23,839 nucleotides of DNA from JAZDEY01 sp043808325 [NCBI: Candidatus Eiseniibacteriota bacterium] (GCA_043808325.1 JAZDEY010000081.1:1-23839), one strand, 5' to 3'. Shown: positions 15,351 to 22,650, numbered from the stretch's first letter. Notes: generated from the letters alone by a model not told the origin. Program-made: numbers and translations.

Positions 15351-15640
15351 CTGCTGAGCCTCCTTTTCACATCAGCCTCGTCAAGCCCAATTATCTTCAG
15401 AAACTTGTTGGTGGAACCGCTTCCCCCGGCCAGGACGACGTTTCTCACAGGCGTGTCCAGCTCGGCGGCCACCAGTCTTAAGAGCTCGATATTAGCCCTC
15501 CCGGCTTCGGGAGCGGCGACCACCCTTACCTTGAGCGCACCGTCATCCATCCAACCCACAACCTCGCCTTTCGAGGCTTTGGGTGAAACCCGAACCTTGA
15601 GGGTAAAGGTCTTCTCGCTCGGTTCGTTTGCTTCAGACAT
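15326..15640 (-). CDS. DUF167 (YggU-family) protein
   Basis: I chose ATG at 15638-15640 (104 aa) because GGAGGGG lies 10 nt upstream and the family begins near here; the frame is open further upstream but the extension is low-quality. Visible family features are LKVRVSPKASKGEVVGWMDDGALKVR-like strands, then APEAGRANIELLRLVA and VVLAGGSGSTNKFLKI, which match COG1872 (YggU). The family is small, cytosolic and has no established role. It often sits near yggS/yggT and divIVA-type genes. The C-terminus runs 25 bp into the PNP gene in another frame, which suggests translational coupling. Confidence 0.88.
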   Translation of the reverse strand: MSEANEPSEKTFTLKVRVSPKASKGEVVGWMDDGALKVRVVAAPEAGRANIELLRLVAAELDTPVRNVVLAGGSGSTNKFLKIIGLDEADVKRRLSRCPTLKGE

Positions 15641-15912
15641 GTGTGATTCACCCCTCCGCGTAAAATCCATCCCGCTTTTAGACATCAAATCCCGGGTAGC
15701 ATGTTCGATGTGCTGCCTTGTGATCTCGCGTCTTATGTTTGTGTCTCGTGTTTGCGCCTTGTGTGTCAAGCCTCGGGTTTTGATTCCAGTGTTTTCCACG
15801 TACCGGCAGTCGTTTACCGGTCGGCGCCGGTGAGCGCCGGTGAGCGCCGTCGGCAATCCCGATGCCGGTCTTGTGCACAACCCCTTAGCAATGTTTGCCT
15901 TTATCGGCGTCC
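15641..15912. other. Spacer between divIVA and the DUF167 gene, with a 10-bp tandem repeat
   Basis: No credible gene lies in this 272-bp gap. GCGCCGGTGA is repeated at 15824-15833 and 15834-15843, with a partial third unit at 15844-15849. On the minus strand the stretch about 15690-15780 is rich in ACA/AAG and poor in pairing potential. A lone TTGACA occurs there, but no -10 is found at proper spacing. Confidence 0.4.
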
Positions 15913-16434
15913 TTACACACCACCTCCAGTCAGGCGCGCACCCTTGGCGGTTGGTGACGCATAAGCCCCCGATGCATGCTTTGCGACTTCCTCTTCAACG
16001 CCATCGATCAGAGCCAGATGGGCGTTAACGAGACCTCTCAGTTTAATGACCAGCGCCACGGTCTCGGACTTGACCATGCCGAGATTTCGCGCTACGGCCT
16101 CGACCCGCCCCGTGACATCGGCAACCTTCTTCTTCGCTTCGATCTCGGCCTCACGGATTATGTTCTGCGCGGTGTGCTCCGCATTGGTCCGTGCATCCAC
16201 ACTCAGCTTTTGTGCGGTAAGCAGCGTGTCCCTCAGGTTCTGCTCCATCTGAGCATAGGCTTCGGTCTTCTCCTTGAGCGCCGCGTTCTCCTTGTCGAGC
16301 TGATCCCCGACCTTGAGCATCTGCTCCATGCGGTCGGCGACGGCATCAAGGAACTGCTTAACCTCGTCCGGGTCATAACCTCTCATCTTCTTCTTGAAGG
16401 CCTGGTTGCGAACATCAAGCGGGCTGATCTCCAC
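15913..16434 (-). CDS. divIVA: DivIVA-family coiled-coil cell-division/polarity protein
   Basis: The product is 173 aa from GTG at 16432-16434, preceded by a GGAAGGGGG purine run about 10 nt away. Residues 1-40 form the DivIVA lipid-binding domain (ISPLDVRNQAFKKKMRGYDP, DEVKQFLDAVADRM). Residues about 45-150 are mostly coiled coil. The C-terminus is a short low-complexity tail. DivIVA proteins sense curved membrane and recruit division or growth factors, mainly in Gram-positives; homologues occur in some Gram-negative phyla. The position between yggS and ileS is that of the Firmicute divIVA locus, but sepF, ylmG (yggT) and ylmH are missing between yggS and divIVA. Confidence 0.92.
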   Translation of the reverse strand: MEISPLDVRNQAFKKKMRGYDPDEVKQFLDAVADRMEQMLKVGDQLDKENAALKEKTEAYAQMEQNLRDTLLTAQKLSVDARTNAEHTAQNIIREAEIEAKKKVADVTGRVEAVARNLGMVKSETVALVIKLRGLVNAHLALIDGVEEEVAKHASGAYASPTAKGARLTGGGV

Positions 16435-16471
16435 GCGTCTGCGCCCCCTTCCTGTAGCCTCGTTATCCGGT

Positions 16472-17176
16472 TTAGGTCGAGAACCCGTCCTGCCTGGGAC
16501 CGAAAATCGCTGTGCCTATTCTTACAACGTTCGATCCCTCTTCGATTGCCGCCTCAAAATCCGAAGTCATGCCCATCGATAGGTAGTCCATCTTCGCGTT
16601 TTCGATTTTCGCGTCGCGGATACGCTCAGCGAGATCACGTAAGCGTTTGAAACACGCCCTCACCACCTTCTGGTCAGGTGTGAGAGCCCCAATCGTCATC
16701 AGCCCCGTCACCGATATATGCTTAAAGTGGGACATTTTTGCGGCAAGGTCAACACAATCTTCGGGGGAAGCGCCGAATTTGGTTCCCTCTCCCGAGGTGT
16801 TGACTTCGATCATAACATCGATCGGCTTTCCCGCTTCCGCGGCGCGCCTATCGATCTCCTCGGCCAGCGGCTCGGAGTCGACCGACTGGATCATCTGGAA
16901 GAGTCCGATGGCCTTTCTGACTTTGTTGCGCTGGAGGTGGCCGACCATGTGCCAGGTGACGTCACCTCTCACGAGGCCCACCTTGGTTGCCGCTTCCTGC
17001 ACCTTGTTCTCCCCCAGGAGCCGCACTCCCGCATCGACCGCTTGCTGAATCCCTTCTACGGAAACCGTCTTGGTCACCGCCACCAGCAAGATCTCCGCCG
17101 GGTTCCGGCCGACACGGGCACAGGCCCGCTCGATCCGCTCCCTGACCTCGTTGAGTCTCTCGCCGACCGATGTCAT
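16472..17176 (-). CDS. yggS: YggS/PLPBP pyridoxal-phosphate homeostasis protein
   Basis: The product is 234 aa from ATG at 17174-17176, with AGGA 7 nt upstream. It is a fold-type III PLP barrel. The PLP lysine is in ILLVAVTKTVS. Other family blocks are VRLLGENKVQEA, TWHMVGHLQRNKVRKAI, IEVNTSGEGTKFGA, GLMTIGAL, and the phosphate-binding end LSMGMTSDFEAAIEEGSN and VRIGTAIFG. The family binds PLP without known catalysis and balances vitamin B6 and amino/keto-acid pools. It equals YlmE, which starts the ylm-divIVA run in Bacillus. It follows thymidine kinase by 41 bp. Confidence 0.95.
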   Translation of the reverse strand: MTSVGERLNEVRERIERACARVGRNPAEILLVAVTKTVSVEGIQQAVDAGVRLLGENKVQEAATKVGLVRGDVTWHMVGHLQRNKVRKAIGLFQMIQSVDSEPLAEEIDRRAAEAGKPIDVMIEVNTSGEGTKFGASPEDCVDLAAKMSHFKHISVTGLMTIGALTPDQKVVRACFKRLRDLAERIRDAKIENAKMDYLSMGMTSDFEAAIEEGSNVVRIGTAIFGPRQDGFST

Positions 17177-17217
17177 CTTCGAATCCTAGAGCGCGGCGCC
17201 GGGCACTTCACCGGACG

Positions 17218-17778
17218 CTACGGTTTGGCCTTCGGGGGTCTGAAACACTTCCTGCACCTGGGTTCATAAGCTTCACCGGAGCCCACAACTATTCGCTCGT
17301 CGCTCGCGATCAGCCGCTGCGTCTTGTTGGCGGGCCCGCCGCACACCATGCACACCGCCATGGTCTTGGTGATGTTCTCAGCCAAGGCCAGCAGCTGCGG
17401 AATCGGCTCGAATGCGTTCCCACGATAATCCTGGTCCAAGCCCGCGACGATTACGCGTCTGCCCTGGCCGGCCAGTGCCTCGCAAACTTCCACCAGGCCA
17501 TCGCCGATGAACTGAGCTTCATCGATGCCCACGACCCTGGTGTCGCCGCGAACGTGCGCGAGGATCTCGCGCGCCGACTTCACCTTGGTACATTCGATCT
17601 TTCTCTCGTCATGAGAGACGATGTCGTCGGGACTATAACGGTCATCGATTTCGGGCTTGAATGCCTGGACCTGCTGCTTGGCGATGATTGCCCGGCGCAG
17701 CCTCCGGATCAGCTCTTCGCTCTTGCCGCTAAACATGCTGCCGCATATGACTTCTATCGAGCCCGGCTCGTGATCCAT
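17218..17778 (-). CDS. tdk: Thymidine kinase (TK1 type)
   Basis: I chose ATG at 17776-17778 (186 aa), with GAAGGAAAGG upstream; the frame extends to 17883 but the extra residues do not match the family. The Walker A motif is [11 protein letters not shown] near residues 13-23. The Walker B/lid motif is [12 protein letters not shown], with the catalytic Glu. The lasso and zinc site have [13 protein letters not shown] and CRKC. It phosphorylates thymidine for dTMP salvage. A likely promoter (17852-17880) and a 5' stem-loop precede it, so it may head the long minus-strand operon. Together with PNP this gives the block two nucleoside-salvage enzymes. Confidence 0.95.
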   Translation of the reverse strand: MDHEPGSIEVICGSMFSGKSEELIRRLRRAIIAKQQVQAFKPEIDDRYSPDDIVSHDERKIECTKVKSAREILAHVRGDTRVVGIDEAQFIGDGLVEVCEALAGQGRRVIVAGLDQDYRGNAFEPIPQLLALAENITKTMAVCMVCGGPANKTQRLIASDERIVVGSGEAYEPRCRKCFRPPKAKP

Positions 17779-17824
17779 CGTGCCTTTCCTTCTTTTCAAG
17801 GAGTGGGACTTGAGGAAACCTGGG

Positions 17825-17850
17825 AAATCTCCGGTAGAGATTTGTACCGG
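17825..17850 (-). promoter_or_regulatory. Overlapping stem-loops at the tdk 5' end
   Basis: AAATCTC (17825-17831) pairs perfectly with GAGATTT (17837-17843) around a 5-nt loop. Using the same bases, CCGGTA (17831-17836) pairs with TACCGG (17845-17850). The two stems exclude each other. The predicted +1 (about 17845) would leave only the first stem fully transcribed. Confidence 0.4.
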
Positions 17851-17851
17851 A

Positions 17852-17880
17852 AGTTTAGTCCTGGCCTTGGGTTTAGTCAA
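17852..17880 (-). promoter_or_regulatory. Promoter upstream of tdk
   Basis: On the minus strand, TTGACT (17875-17880) and TAAACT (17852-17857) have a 17-bp spacer (5 of 6 and 4 of 6 consensus bases). This would give a leader of about 67 nt for tdk. Confidence 0.5.
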
Positions 17881-17895
17881 CAAGAAATCAGGAGA

Positions 17896-18876
17896 TCATC
17901 GGACTGCGGCATAAGCCAACGCGGCGATCGCCGCGGAACAGGGAATAGTGAGGACCCACGCCCAGACGATCCGCCAGGCGATGCCCCAGCGGACCGCGCT
18001 CAGCCGCCGCAGGGAGCCCACGCCCATGATTGCTCCGGTGATGGTGTGGGTAGTGCTGACGGGGATGCCGAACCACGAGGACACAAAGAGGGTAATGGCC
18101 GCGCCGGACTCCGCACAGAACCCGTCCACAGGTTTGAGTTTGACGATCCTCTGGCCCATGGTCTTGACAATGCGCCACCCGCCCAGCATCGTCCCCAGCG
18201 CAATCGAAGCGTGGCAAGCGAGCACAATCCAGAGAGGAATGTGGAACTTGCCGCCCAGGACGCCCGCGCTGAAGAGCAGGCTTGCGATGATGCCCATGGT
18301 CTTCTGAGCATCGTTGCCGCCGTGCCCCATGCTGTAGAACGCTGCCGATACCAGCTGCCCCTTCCTAAAGATGTGGTCGACCTTGGACGGTGATTTCTTG
18401 CGAAACAGCCTGTAGACCACCACCCCGAGTGTCAGGCCCAGGACCAGGCCCAGGATCGGGGAGACAAAGATGAATATGACGGTCTTGGCGATGCCGTGGA
18501 GCACCAGCGCCGACGGTCCCGCTTTCACCAGGGCCGCTCCTATCATGCCGCCGATAAGAGCGTGGGAAGAGCTGGTGGGCAGGCCGAAGTACCAGGTGAT
18601 CACGTCCCAGACACACGCTCCCACGAGCGCCCCGAAGATTACACCCTTATCCACGATGGTTATGTCGATGATCCCTTTGCCTATGGTGTTGGCGACGTGA
18701 AGCCCGAAAAAGAGAAAGGCGATGAAATTGAAGAAGGCGGCCCACATCACGGCGTAGCGAGGCGAAAGCACGCGAGTGGACACTATGGTGGCGATCGAGT
18801 TGGCCGAATCGTGGAATCCGTTCAGAAAGTCAAAGGTGAGTGCCAGAGCGATCAAGAGGAGCAATGCCAGGGTCAT
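17896..18876 (-). CDS. PiT-family inorganic phosphate transporter
   Basis: The product is 326 aa from ATG at 18874-18876, starting right after the stop of the DUF47 gene. It has about 8-10 transmembrane helices. Both PiT signatures are present: FDFLNGFHDSANSIATIVST at residues 15-34 and a second repeat near 206 (GHGGNDAQKTMGI). The loops FGLPTSSSHALIGG and FGIPVSTTHTITGA are the duplicated P-S/T-S-H motifs. The family couples metal-phosphate uptake to the proton or sodium gradient across the inner membrane. The ribosome-binding site is weak (CAGG), so translation is probably coupled to the upstream partner gene. Confidence 0.95.
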   Translation of the reverse strand: MTLALLLLIALALTFDFLNGFHDSANSIATIVSTRVLSPRYAVMWAAFFNFIAFLFFGLHVANTIGKGIIDITIVDKGVIFGALVGACVWDVITWYFGLPTSSSHALIGGMIGAALVKAGPSALVLHGIAKTVIFIFVSPILGLVLGLTLGVVVYRLFRKKSPSKVDHIFRKGQLVSAAFYSMGHGGNDAQKTMGIIASLLFSAGVLGGKFHIPLWIVLACHASIALGTMLGGWRIVKTMGQRIVKLKPVDGFCAESGAAITLFVSSWFGIPVSTTHTITGAIMGVGSLRRLSAVRWGIAWRIVWAWVLTIPCSAAIAALAYAAVR

Positions 18877-18877
18877 G

Positions 18878-19504
18878 CTATGCCTGTTTCACGAGTATCG
18901 CTTCCACCACGTTGGCGACGTCTTCACAGATGTCGAGCACGGTCTCGGCGTCCTGATAGATTTCCTTCCACTTGATCACGGCGATCGGGTCCTTTTCCTT
19001 TTCGAAGAGATCTCCGATCACCTTGTCCCGGAGCAGGTCACCGCGGTCTTCAAGTTCATTGATCGCAATGCAGGTCCCCAGCAGGCCCTTGATGTCTTTG
19101 GAGTTGCGCAACCCCTTGACCGCGCACGCGACAGCATGGACCGATTCATCGATCAACGATGCGAATTCGACCAGATCCGGATTGACCCCGCCGAGATGAT
19201 AGACTCTCATCCGGTTCACGATCACATCGATCATATCGATCACATCATCCAGCTCCTTGGCCAGAGCGTAAATATCCTCCCGGTCAAAGGGTGTAATGAA
19301 GGTCTTATTGAGCTTGGCGATGAGTGCATAGGTGGTCTCGTCCCCCTGGTGCTCGATCGCCTTCATCCTCTTGTGAGACTGGTCGTCAAATATACCCTTG
19401 GCCACCAGCTCCTTAAAGAGATCCGCTGCCTCGATCGCCGCATCGGCTTGCTTCTCGAACAAATCGAAGAAACCCCAGTCCTTGGGAAGGAACCTCAAAG
19501 GCAT
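18878..19504 (-). CDS. DUF47/PhoU-like accessory protein of the PiT transporter
   Basis: The product is 208 aa from ATG at 19502-19504, with GGAG 6 nt upstream. It is an all-helical PhoU-like protein: FFDLFEKQADAAIEAADLF at the start, a central E-x-x-G-D-E-T-T, and LAKELDDVIDMIDVIVNRM. The second half repeats the pattern with AINELEDRGDLLRDKVI. The D/E-rich helices are expected metal ligands. Genes of this family almost always pair with PiT transporters and are thought to regulate them. The pair here is separated by 1 bp and fits a two-gene phosphate-uptake unit. Confidence 0.92.
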   Translation of the reverse strand: MPLRFLPKDWGFFDLFEKQADAAIEAADLFKELVAKGIFDDQSHKRMKAIEHQGDETTYALIAKLNKTFITPFDREDIYALAKELDDVIDMIDVIVNRMRVYHLGGVNPDLVEFASLIDESVHAVACAVKGLRNSKDIKGLLGTCIAINELEDRGDLLRDKVIGDLFEKEKDPIAVIKWKEIYQDAETVLDICEDVANVVEAILVKQA

Positions 19505-19551
19505 CCAACGCTCCTTTAATCTCCAAACTTCCCGACTAGCTACTCAAGGGC

Positions 19552-19579
19552 AGAATACTCTCGGGGGATTGAACAGCAA
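19552..19579 (-). promoter_or_regulatory. Possible promoter for the DUF47-PiT pair
   Basis: On the minus strand, TTGCTG (19574-19579) and TATTCT (19552-19557) are separated by 16 bp (4 of 6 each). The -35 overlaps the tail of the preceding terminator. I saw no clear Pho box. Confidence 0.3.
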
Positions 19580-19637
19580 AAAGCCCGCGTGGTCAAGCGA
19601 AAGTAGCGTCCGTGCTAGACCGCGCTCGGCCGGGCTC
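19578..19637 (-). terminator. Rho-independent terminator closing the carbamoyltransferase unit
   Basis: On the minus strand, AGCCCG pairs with CGGGCT, and CGCGGTC pairs with GACCACG (one mismatch). A U-tract (CTTTTTG) follows. The hairpin begins 1 bp after the stop codon of the DUF5989-like gene. Confidence 0.6.
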
Positions 19638-19638
19638 C

Positions 19639-19797
19639 TTAGTACAGCGCGTAGATAAAGGGCGCCAGCACCGAGCCCTCAGTAAGCACAAGCAGCACTC
19701 CGAGTAGAATCAGCATGATAACGAGCGGCGTCAGCCACCACTTCTTTCGGACCTTCAGAAACTCGGAGAATTCCTTGAGAATCGCCAGCTTGCTCAT
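19639..19797 (-). CDS. DUF5989 / SxtK-like small membrane protein
   Basis: The product is 52 aa from ATG at 19795-19797, with GGAG 9 nt upstream; a longer frame to 19824 is less likely. It begins MSKLAILKEFSEFLKVRKKW, a basic amphipathic helix, and continues with one transmembrane helix (residues about 22-41, ending LLVLTEGS). It ends APFIYALY. This is the DUF5989 pattern, very similar in size and layout to SxtK of saxitoxin clusters. Function is unknown. It is the third gene of the carbamoyltransferase unit and is followed immediately by a terminator. Confidence 0.82.
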   Translation of the reverse strand: MSKLAILKEFSEFLKVRKKWWLTPLVIMLILLGVLLVLTEGSVLAPFIYALY

Positions 19798-19842
19798 GTC
19801 ACAGATCTCCTCGCTCTGAGCCAAGTTAATCCAATTCGATTA

Positions 19843-20259
19843 CTAGAATTGTTTCTCATACCGCGTCCGATCAGGCTTCGCAGGAACCCGGCGAACCCAG
19901 TAGGTGTCCTCTGCCCCATCGCGCTTCGGACGAAGAAAGCGCTTCCCCAACAACTTCGCCACAAGACCGATCGGCGTAAACGCCAGGTAGAAGAGCAGGC
20001 TCAGAATCACCCTGGTCATCACCCAGCCAAGGACAAGAGCCAGGCTCATCCACACCCTGTGCGCCCGCTTCAAGAGGCCGGGCGCCACCAGGCCCAACAG
20101 GACGAGGGCGCCGCCGAGCCCAAAGAAATAGGGGTAGTACGCCCTGCCACGCCACAGCAAGAAAGCTCCCAAAGCGGCGAAGGCGATCCCCACGGTAAGC
20201 CCGAATTTGCGGAGTTCCTTCCGGTCGCTTTTGATCTGGCTCAGTTCATCAAAGGCCAC
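19843..20259 (-). CDS. SxtJ-family membrane protein
   Basis: The product is 138 aa from GTG at 20257-20259, with GGAG 6 nt upstream. It starts MAFDELSQIKSDRKELRKFG. Four hydrophobic segments follow: about 19-37, 41-62, 69-86 and 87-103. A basic tail holds GKRFLRPKR, TYWVRR and a final RYEKQF. This layout matches SxtJ, the small protein encoded beside the carbamoyltransferase SxtI in saxitoxin clusters. No biochemical role is known. It lies 9 bp after the carbamoyltransferase stop, so the two are probably translated together. A membrane partner of the cytosolic transferase is the simplest inference. Confidence 0.82.
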   Translation of the reverse strand: MAFDELSQIKSDRKELRKFGLTVGIAFAALGAFLLWRGRAYYPYFFGLGGALVLLGLVAPGLLKRAHRVWMSLALVLGWVMTRVILSLLFYLAFTPIGLVAKLLGKRFLRPKRDGAEDTYWVRRVPAKPDRTRYEKQF

Positions 20260-20268
20260 TCGCTGCTC

Positions 20269-22086
20269 CTAGTCCAGCTCGAACTCTTTCAGCCAATCCA
20301 CGTCCTTATCCGGGGGCCGCTGCTCGCGCTTGTCCAGCAGGAAGTTCCCCAGGAGTAGGTAGTCCATGTTGGTCCGCATGAAGCACAGGAAAGCATCCTC
20401 GGGGCTGCACACTATGGGCTCGCCCCTGACGTTGAACGAGGTATTGATGACGACGTGGCAGCCGTGCTTTTCACCGAACCTCTTGATCATCCTGTGGTAG
20501 ACCGGATTGTCTTCGGCACTGACCGTCTGGATGCGCGCCGAGTAGTCGACGTGCGTAACCGCCGGTATGCTGGAGCGCACCACGTAGAGTTTATCAAGCC
20601 CGAAGCGCTTCTCTTCCTCATCGGTCATGTTGCGGCAGATGTCCTTTCTGACCGGGGCGACAAGCAGCATATATGGGCTTTCCCGTTCCAGATCGAAGAA
20701 CTCGGAGGCCTTCTCCGCTGTCACCGACGGGGCAAACGGCCGGAAGCTCTCGCGGAATTTTATCTTGAGGTTCATTATCTCCTGCATCTTGGGCGAGCGC
20801 GCATCTCCGATTATCGACCTGTTGCCGAGCGCCCGGGGTCCGAACTCCATCCTGCCCTGGAACCAGCCTATCACCTTCTCCGCGGCAACGAGGTCGGCGA
20901 TTCTATCGGGAAGCTCTTCATCGGAGAGCACAGTGTGAGGTATGTTTTCTCTCTTGAGAAAATCGGAGATGTAACCCTTGTCGAACTCGGGCCCCAGATA
21001 GGAGGCCTGCTGGGAGTCTCTCAGATCGTCGGCCTGCCTGGGGTTACCCAGGTACTGATACCACACAAGCAGAGCCGCCCCCAACGCGCCGCCGGCGTCG
21101 CCGGCTGCGGGCTGTATCCAGATATTGTCAAAGGGGCCCTCGCGCAGAATCCTGCCGTTGCCGACGCAATTGAGGGCCACGCCTCCGGCCAGGCAAAGGT
21201 TCCTCTGGCCCGTCTCGCGATGGACATGCCGGGCCATGCGAAGCATCACTTCCTCGGTCACGTCCTGAAGCGACCGCGCCAGATCCATGTGCTTCTGAGT
21301 CAACGCCGATTCGGGCTTGCGCGGCGGACCGCCGAAGAGCCGGTCGAATCTTCCGTTGGTCATGGTGAGGCCGGTGCAGTAATTGAAGTACTTCATGTTC
21401 ATCCTGAAGGAGCCGTCCTCTTTTAGATCGAGCAGTTCCGAGAGGATGAGATCCTTGTACTTGGGCTCCCCGTATGGCGCCAGACCCATAACCTTATATT
21501 CGCCCGAATTGACCCTGAACCCGATGTAATAGGTAAACGCCGAATACAGAAGACCCAGAGAATCGGGGAAGCGGATCTCCCCGAGAATCTGTATCTCGTT
21601 ATCCTTGCCTGTGCCGTAGCTGGAGGTCGCCCATTCTCCGACTCCGTCCACGGTGATGAAGGCCGCCTCCCGAAACGGCGACGGGAAAAAGGCTGACGCC
21701 GCATGCGATTCGTGATGCTCGGGAAAGAGGGTCTTCCCCTCATAGCCGAGACCCTTGGCAATAAGGTCCTTGATCCAGAGCTTCTGCTTGATCCACAGGG
21801 GCATCGCCTTCACGAACGACTGAATTCCGAAGGGCACGTTGGCCAGATAGGTCTCGAGCAGACGCTCGAACTTAAGGAAGGGCTTATCGTAGAAAGCAAC
21901 GAAGTCCAGGTCCTTGCCTTCGAGCCCGCCTTCGCGCAGGCAGTAGGCGATAGCATTCTCGGGAAAGGACAGATCATGCTTCTTGCGGGTGAATCGCTCT
22001 TCCTGGGCTGCCGCAATTATCTTGCCGTCTCGGACGAGGCAGGCAGCGCTATCGTGGTAGAATGCCGAAATCCCGAGAATGTTCAT
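20269..22086 (-). CDS. O-carbamoyltransferase (NodU/CmcH/SxtI family)
   Basis: The product is 605 aa from ATG at 22084-22086, with GGGGAG close upstream. The N-terminal Kae1-like ASKHA domain begins ILGISAFYHDSAACLV and has the metal-binding EHHESHAASAFFPS near residues 122-135, then FITVDGVGEW. The C-terminal YrdC-like domain has RMEFGPRALGNRSIIGDAR, KFRESFRPFAPSV and the terminal NTSFNVRGEPIVCSPEDA. The family makes carbamoyl-AMP from carbamoyl phosphate and ATP and transfers the carbamoyl group to a hydroxyl of a sugar or secondary metabolite. No glycan or toxin biosynthesis genes are adjacent, so the acceptor is unknown. A strong promoter and a terminator bracket this three-gene unit. Confidence 0.95.
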   Translation of the reverse strand: MNILGISAFYHDSAACLVRDGKIIAAAQEERFTRKKHDLSFPENAIAYCLREGGLEGKDLDFVAFYDKPFLKFERLLETYLANVPFGIQSFVKAMPLWIKQKLWIKDLIAKGLGYEGKTLFPEHHESHAASAFFPSPFREAAFITVDGVGEWATSSYGTGKDNEIQILGEIRFPDSLGLLYSAFTYYIGFRVNSGEYKVMGLAPYGEPKYKDLILSELLDLKEDGSFRMNMKYFNYCTGLTMTNGRFDRLFGGPPRKPESALTQKHMDLARSLQDVTEEVMLRMARHVHRETGQRNLCLAGGVALNCVGNGRILREGPFDNIWIQPAAGDAGGALGAALLVWYQYLGNPRQADDLRDSQQASYLGPEFDKGYISDFLKRENIPHTVLSDEELPDRIADLVAAEKVIGWFQGRMEFGPRALGNRSIIGDARSPKMQEIMNLKIKFRESFRPFAPSVTAEKASEFFDLERESPYMLLVAPVRKDICRNMTDEEEKRFGLDKLYVVRSSIPAVTHVDYSARIQTVSAEDNPVYHRMIKRFGEKHGCHVVINTSFNVRGEPIVCSPEDAFLCFMRTNMDYLLLGNFLLDKREQRPPDKDVDWLKEFELD

Positions 22087-22235
22087 GGTCTCCCCACGTC
22101 CAGATCGGTCCCGTATGACCTAATATAATATAGATTATACATTTCCAGTATCGGCATTTCAAGCCGGCACTCGACCCAATAGCGGGGATCGGTGTAGTGC
22201 AGGTGCGCCCGCGCCTGATCGAGGCGGTTCGTTGA
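22083..22235 (-). pseudogene. Possible remnant of a sugar-transferase C-terminus
   Basis: Between tmRNA and the carbamoyltransferase a minus-strand frame stays open for about 50 codons and ends in TGA that overlaps the carbamoyltransferase ATG (ATGA). The text includes LHYTDPRYWVECRLEM and MYNLYYIRSYGTDLD. The second part recalls the end of polyprenyl-phosphate sugar transferases (pattern YDLYYIxNxSxxLD). There is no start codon context, and a strong promoter lies inside it. It may be a truncated gene end or a coincidence. Confidence 0.25.
22134..22162 (-). promoter_or_regulatory. Strong promoter for the carbamoyltransferase unit
   Basis: On the minus strand, TTGAAA (22157-22162) and a perfect TATAAT (22134-22139) are 17 bp apart. 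The predicted start is near 22127, giving a leader of about 41 nt before the ATG. Confidence 0.65.
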
Positions 22236-22238
22236 GAT

Positions 22239-22588
22239 TGGTGGAGGCGGCGGGGATCGAACCCGCGTCCGAAGATGTTTCCTCAGGGACGCTTACGTGC
22301 GTATCTCACCGTTTCAGGTCTCGCGTCGCCGGGCTCCAGTGAGCGGGATCCCTTTGACGCCAGCCCCATTTATCTCACCCCGGACGCTGGGACGGACACC
22401 CGGAGCCAGCCTGCTCTAACGACGCTCTCTTCCAACCACGCAGGCGAGATCAGAGAGAACGCGACTGCTTAAGCAGCCATTGCCAGCTGTTCGTTGGCAG
22501 TTGAACTTTCCCGTTTGTTTTACGAGCCAACGGGACCTCGGCACGCAGTCCCTGCCTCTTCCATCCCCGTCGAATCCAATTCGCCCCC
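22239..22588 (-). ncRNA. ssrA: tmRNA (transfer-messenger RNA)
   Basis: The 5' end GGGGGCG (22582-22588) pairs with CGCCTCC (22243-22249) to form the acceptor stem. A discriminator A and encoded CCA follow (22239-22241). The T arm is GCGGG-TTCGATC-CCCGC, and the start GGGGGCGAATTGGATTCGAC is typical. The tag frame (22469-22498) reads GCC AAC GAA CAG CTG GCA ATG GCT GCT TAA, which is ANEQLAMAA. The length is 350 nt, one-piece form. It rescues stalled ribosomes together with SmpB. No smpB lies in the window. Confidence 0.95.
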
Positions 22589-22621
22589 ATCTTTCTATCG
22601 GCAGGTCAGCTCTATATTGTT

Positions 22622-22650
22622 ATTATAAGACTTATGATGCGGGATGTCAA
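22622..22650 (-). promoter_or_regulatory. Perfect consensus promoter for ssrA
   Basis: On the minus strand, TTGACA (22645-22650) and TATAAT (22622-22627) have a 17-bp spacer. The mature tmRNA 5' end is about 27 nt beyond the predicted start, consistent with a precursor trimmed by RNase P. Confidence 0.8.

Noticed and set aside
15641-15880. 80-residue N-terminal extension of the DUF167 protein and overlapping small frames
   Set aside because: The extension is unlike the family and crosses a tandem repeat; GGAGGGG supports the ATG at 15640.
17170-18393. 407-codon plus-strand frame opposite tdk and the PiT gene
   Set aside because: It is antisense to two complete genes and their promoter region, with low-quality Gln/Asp/Arg-rich text.
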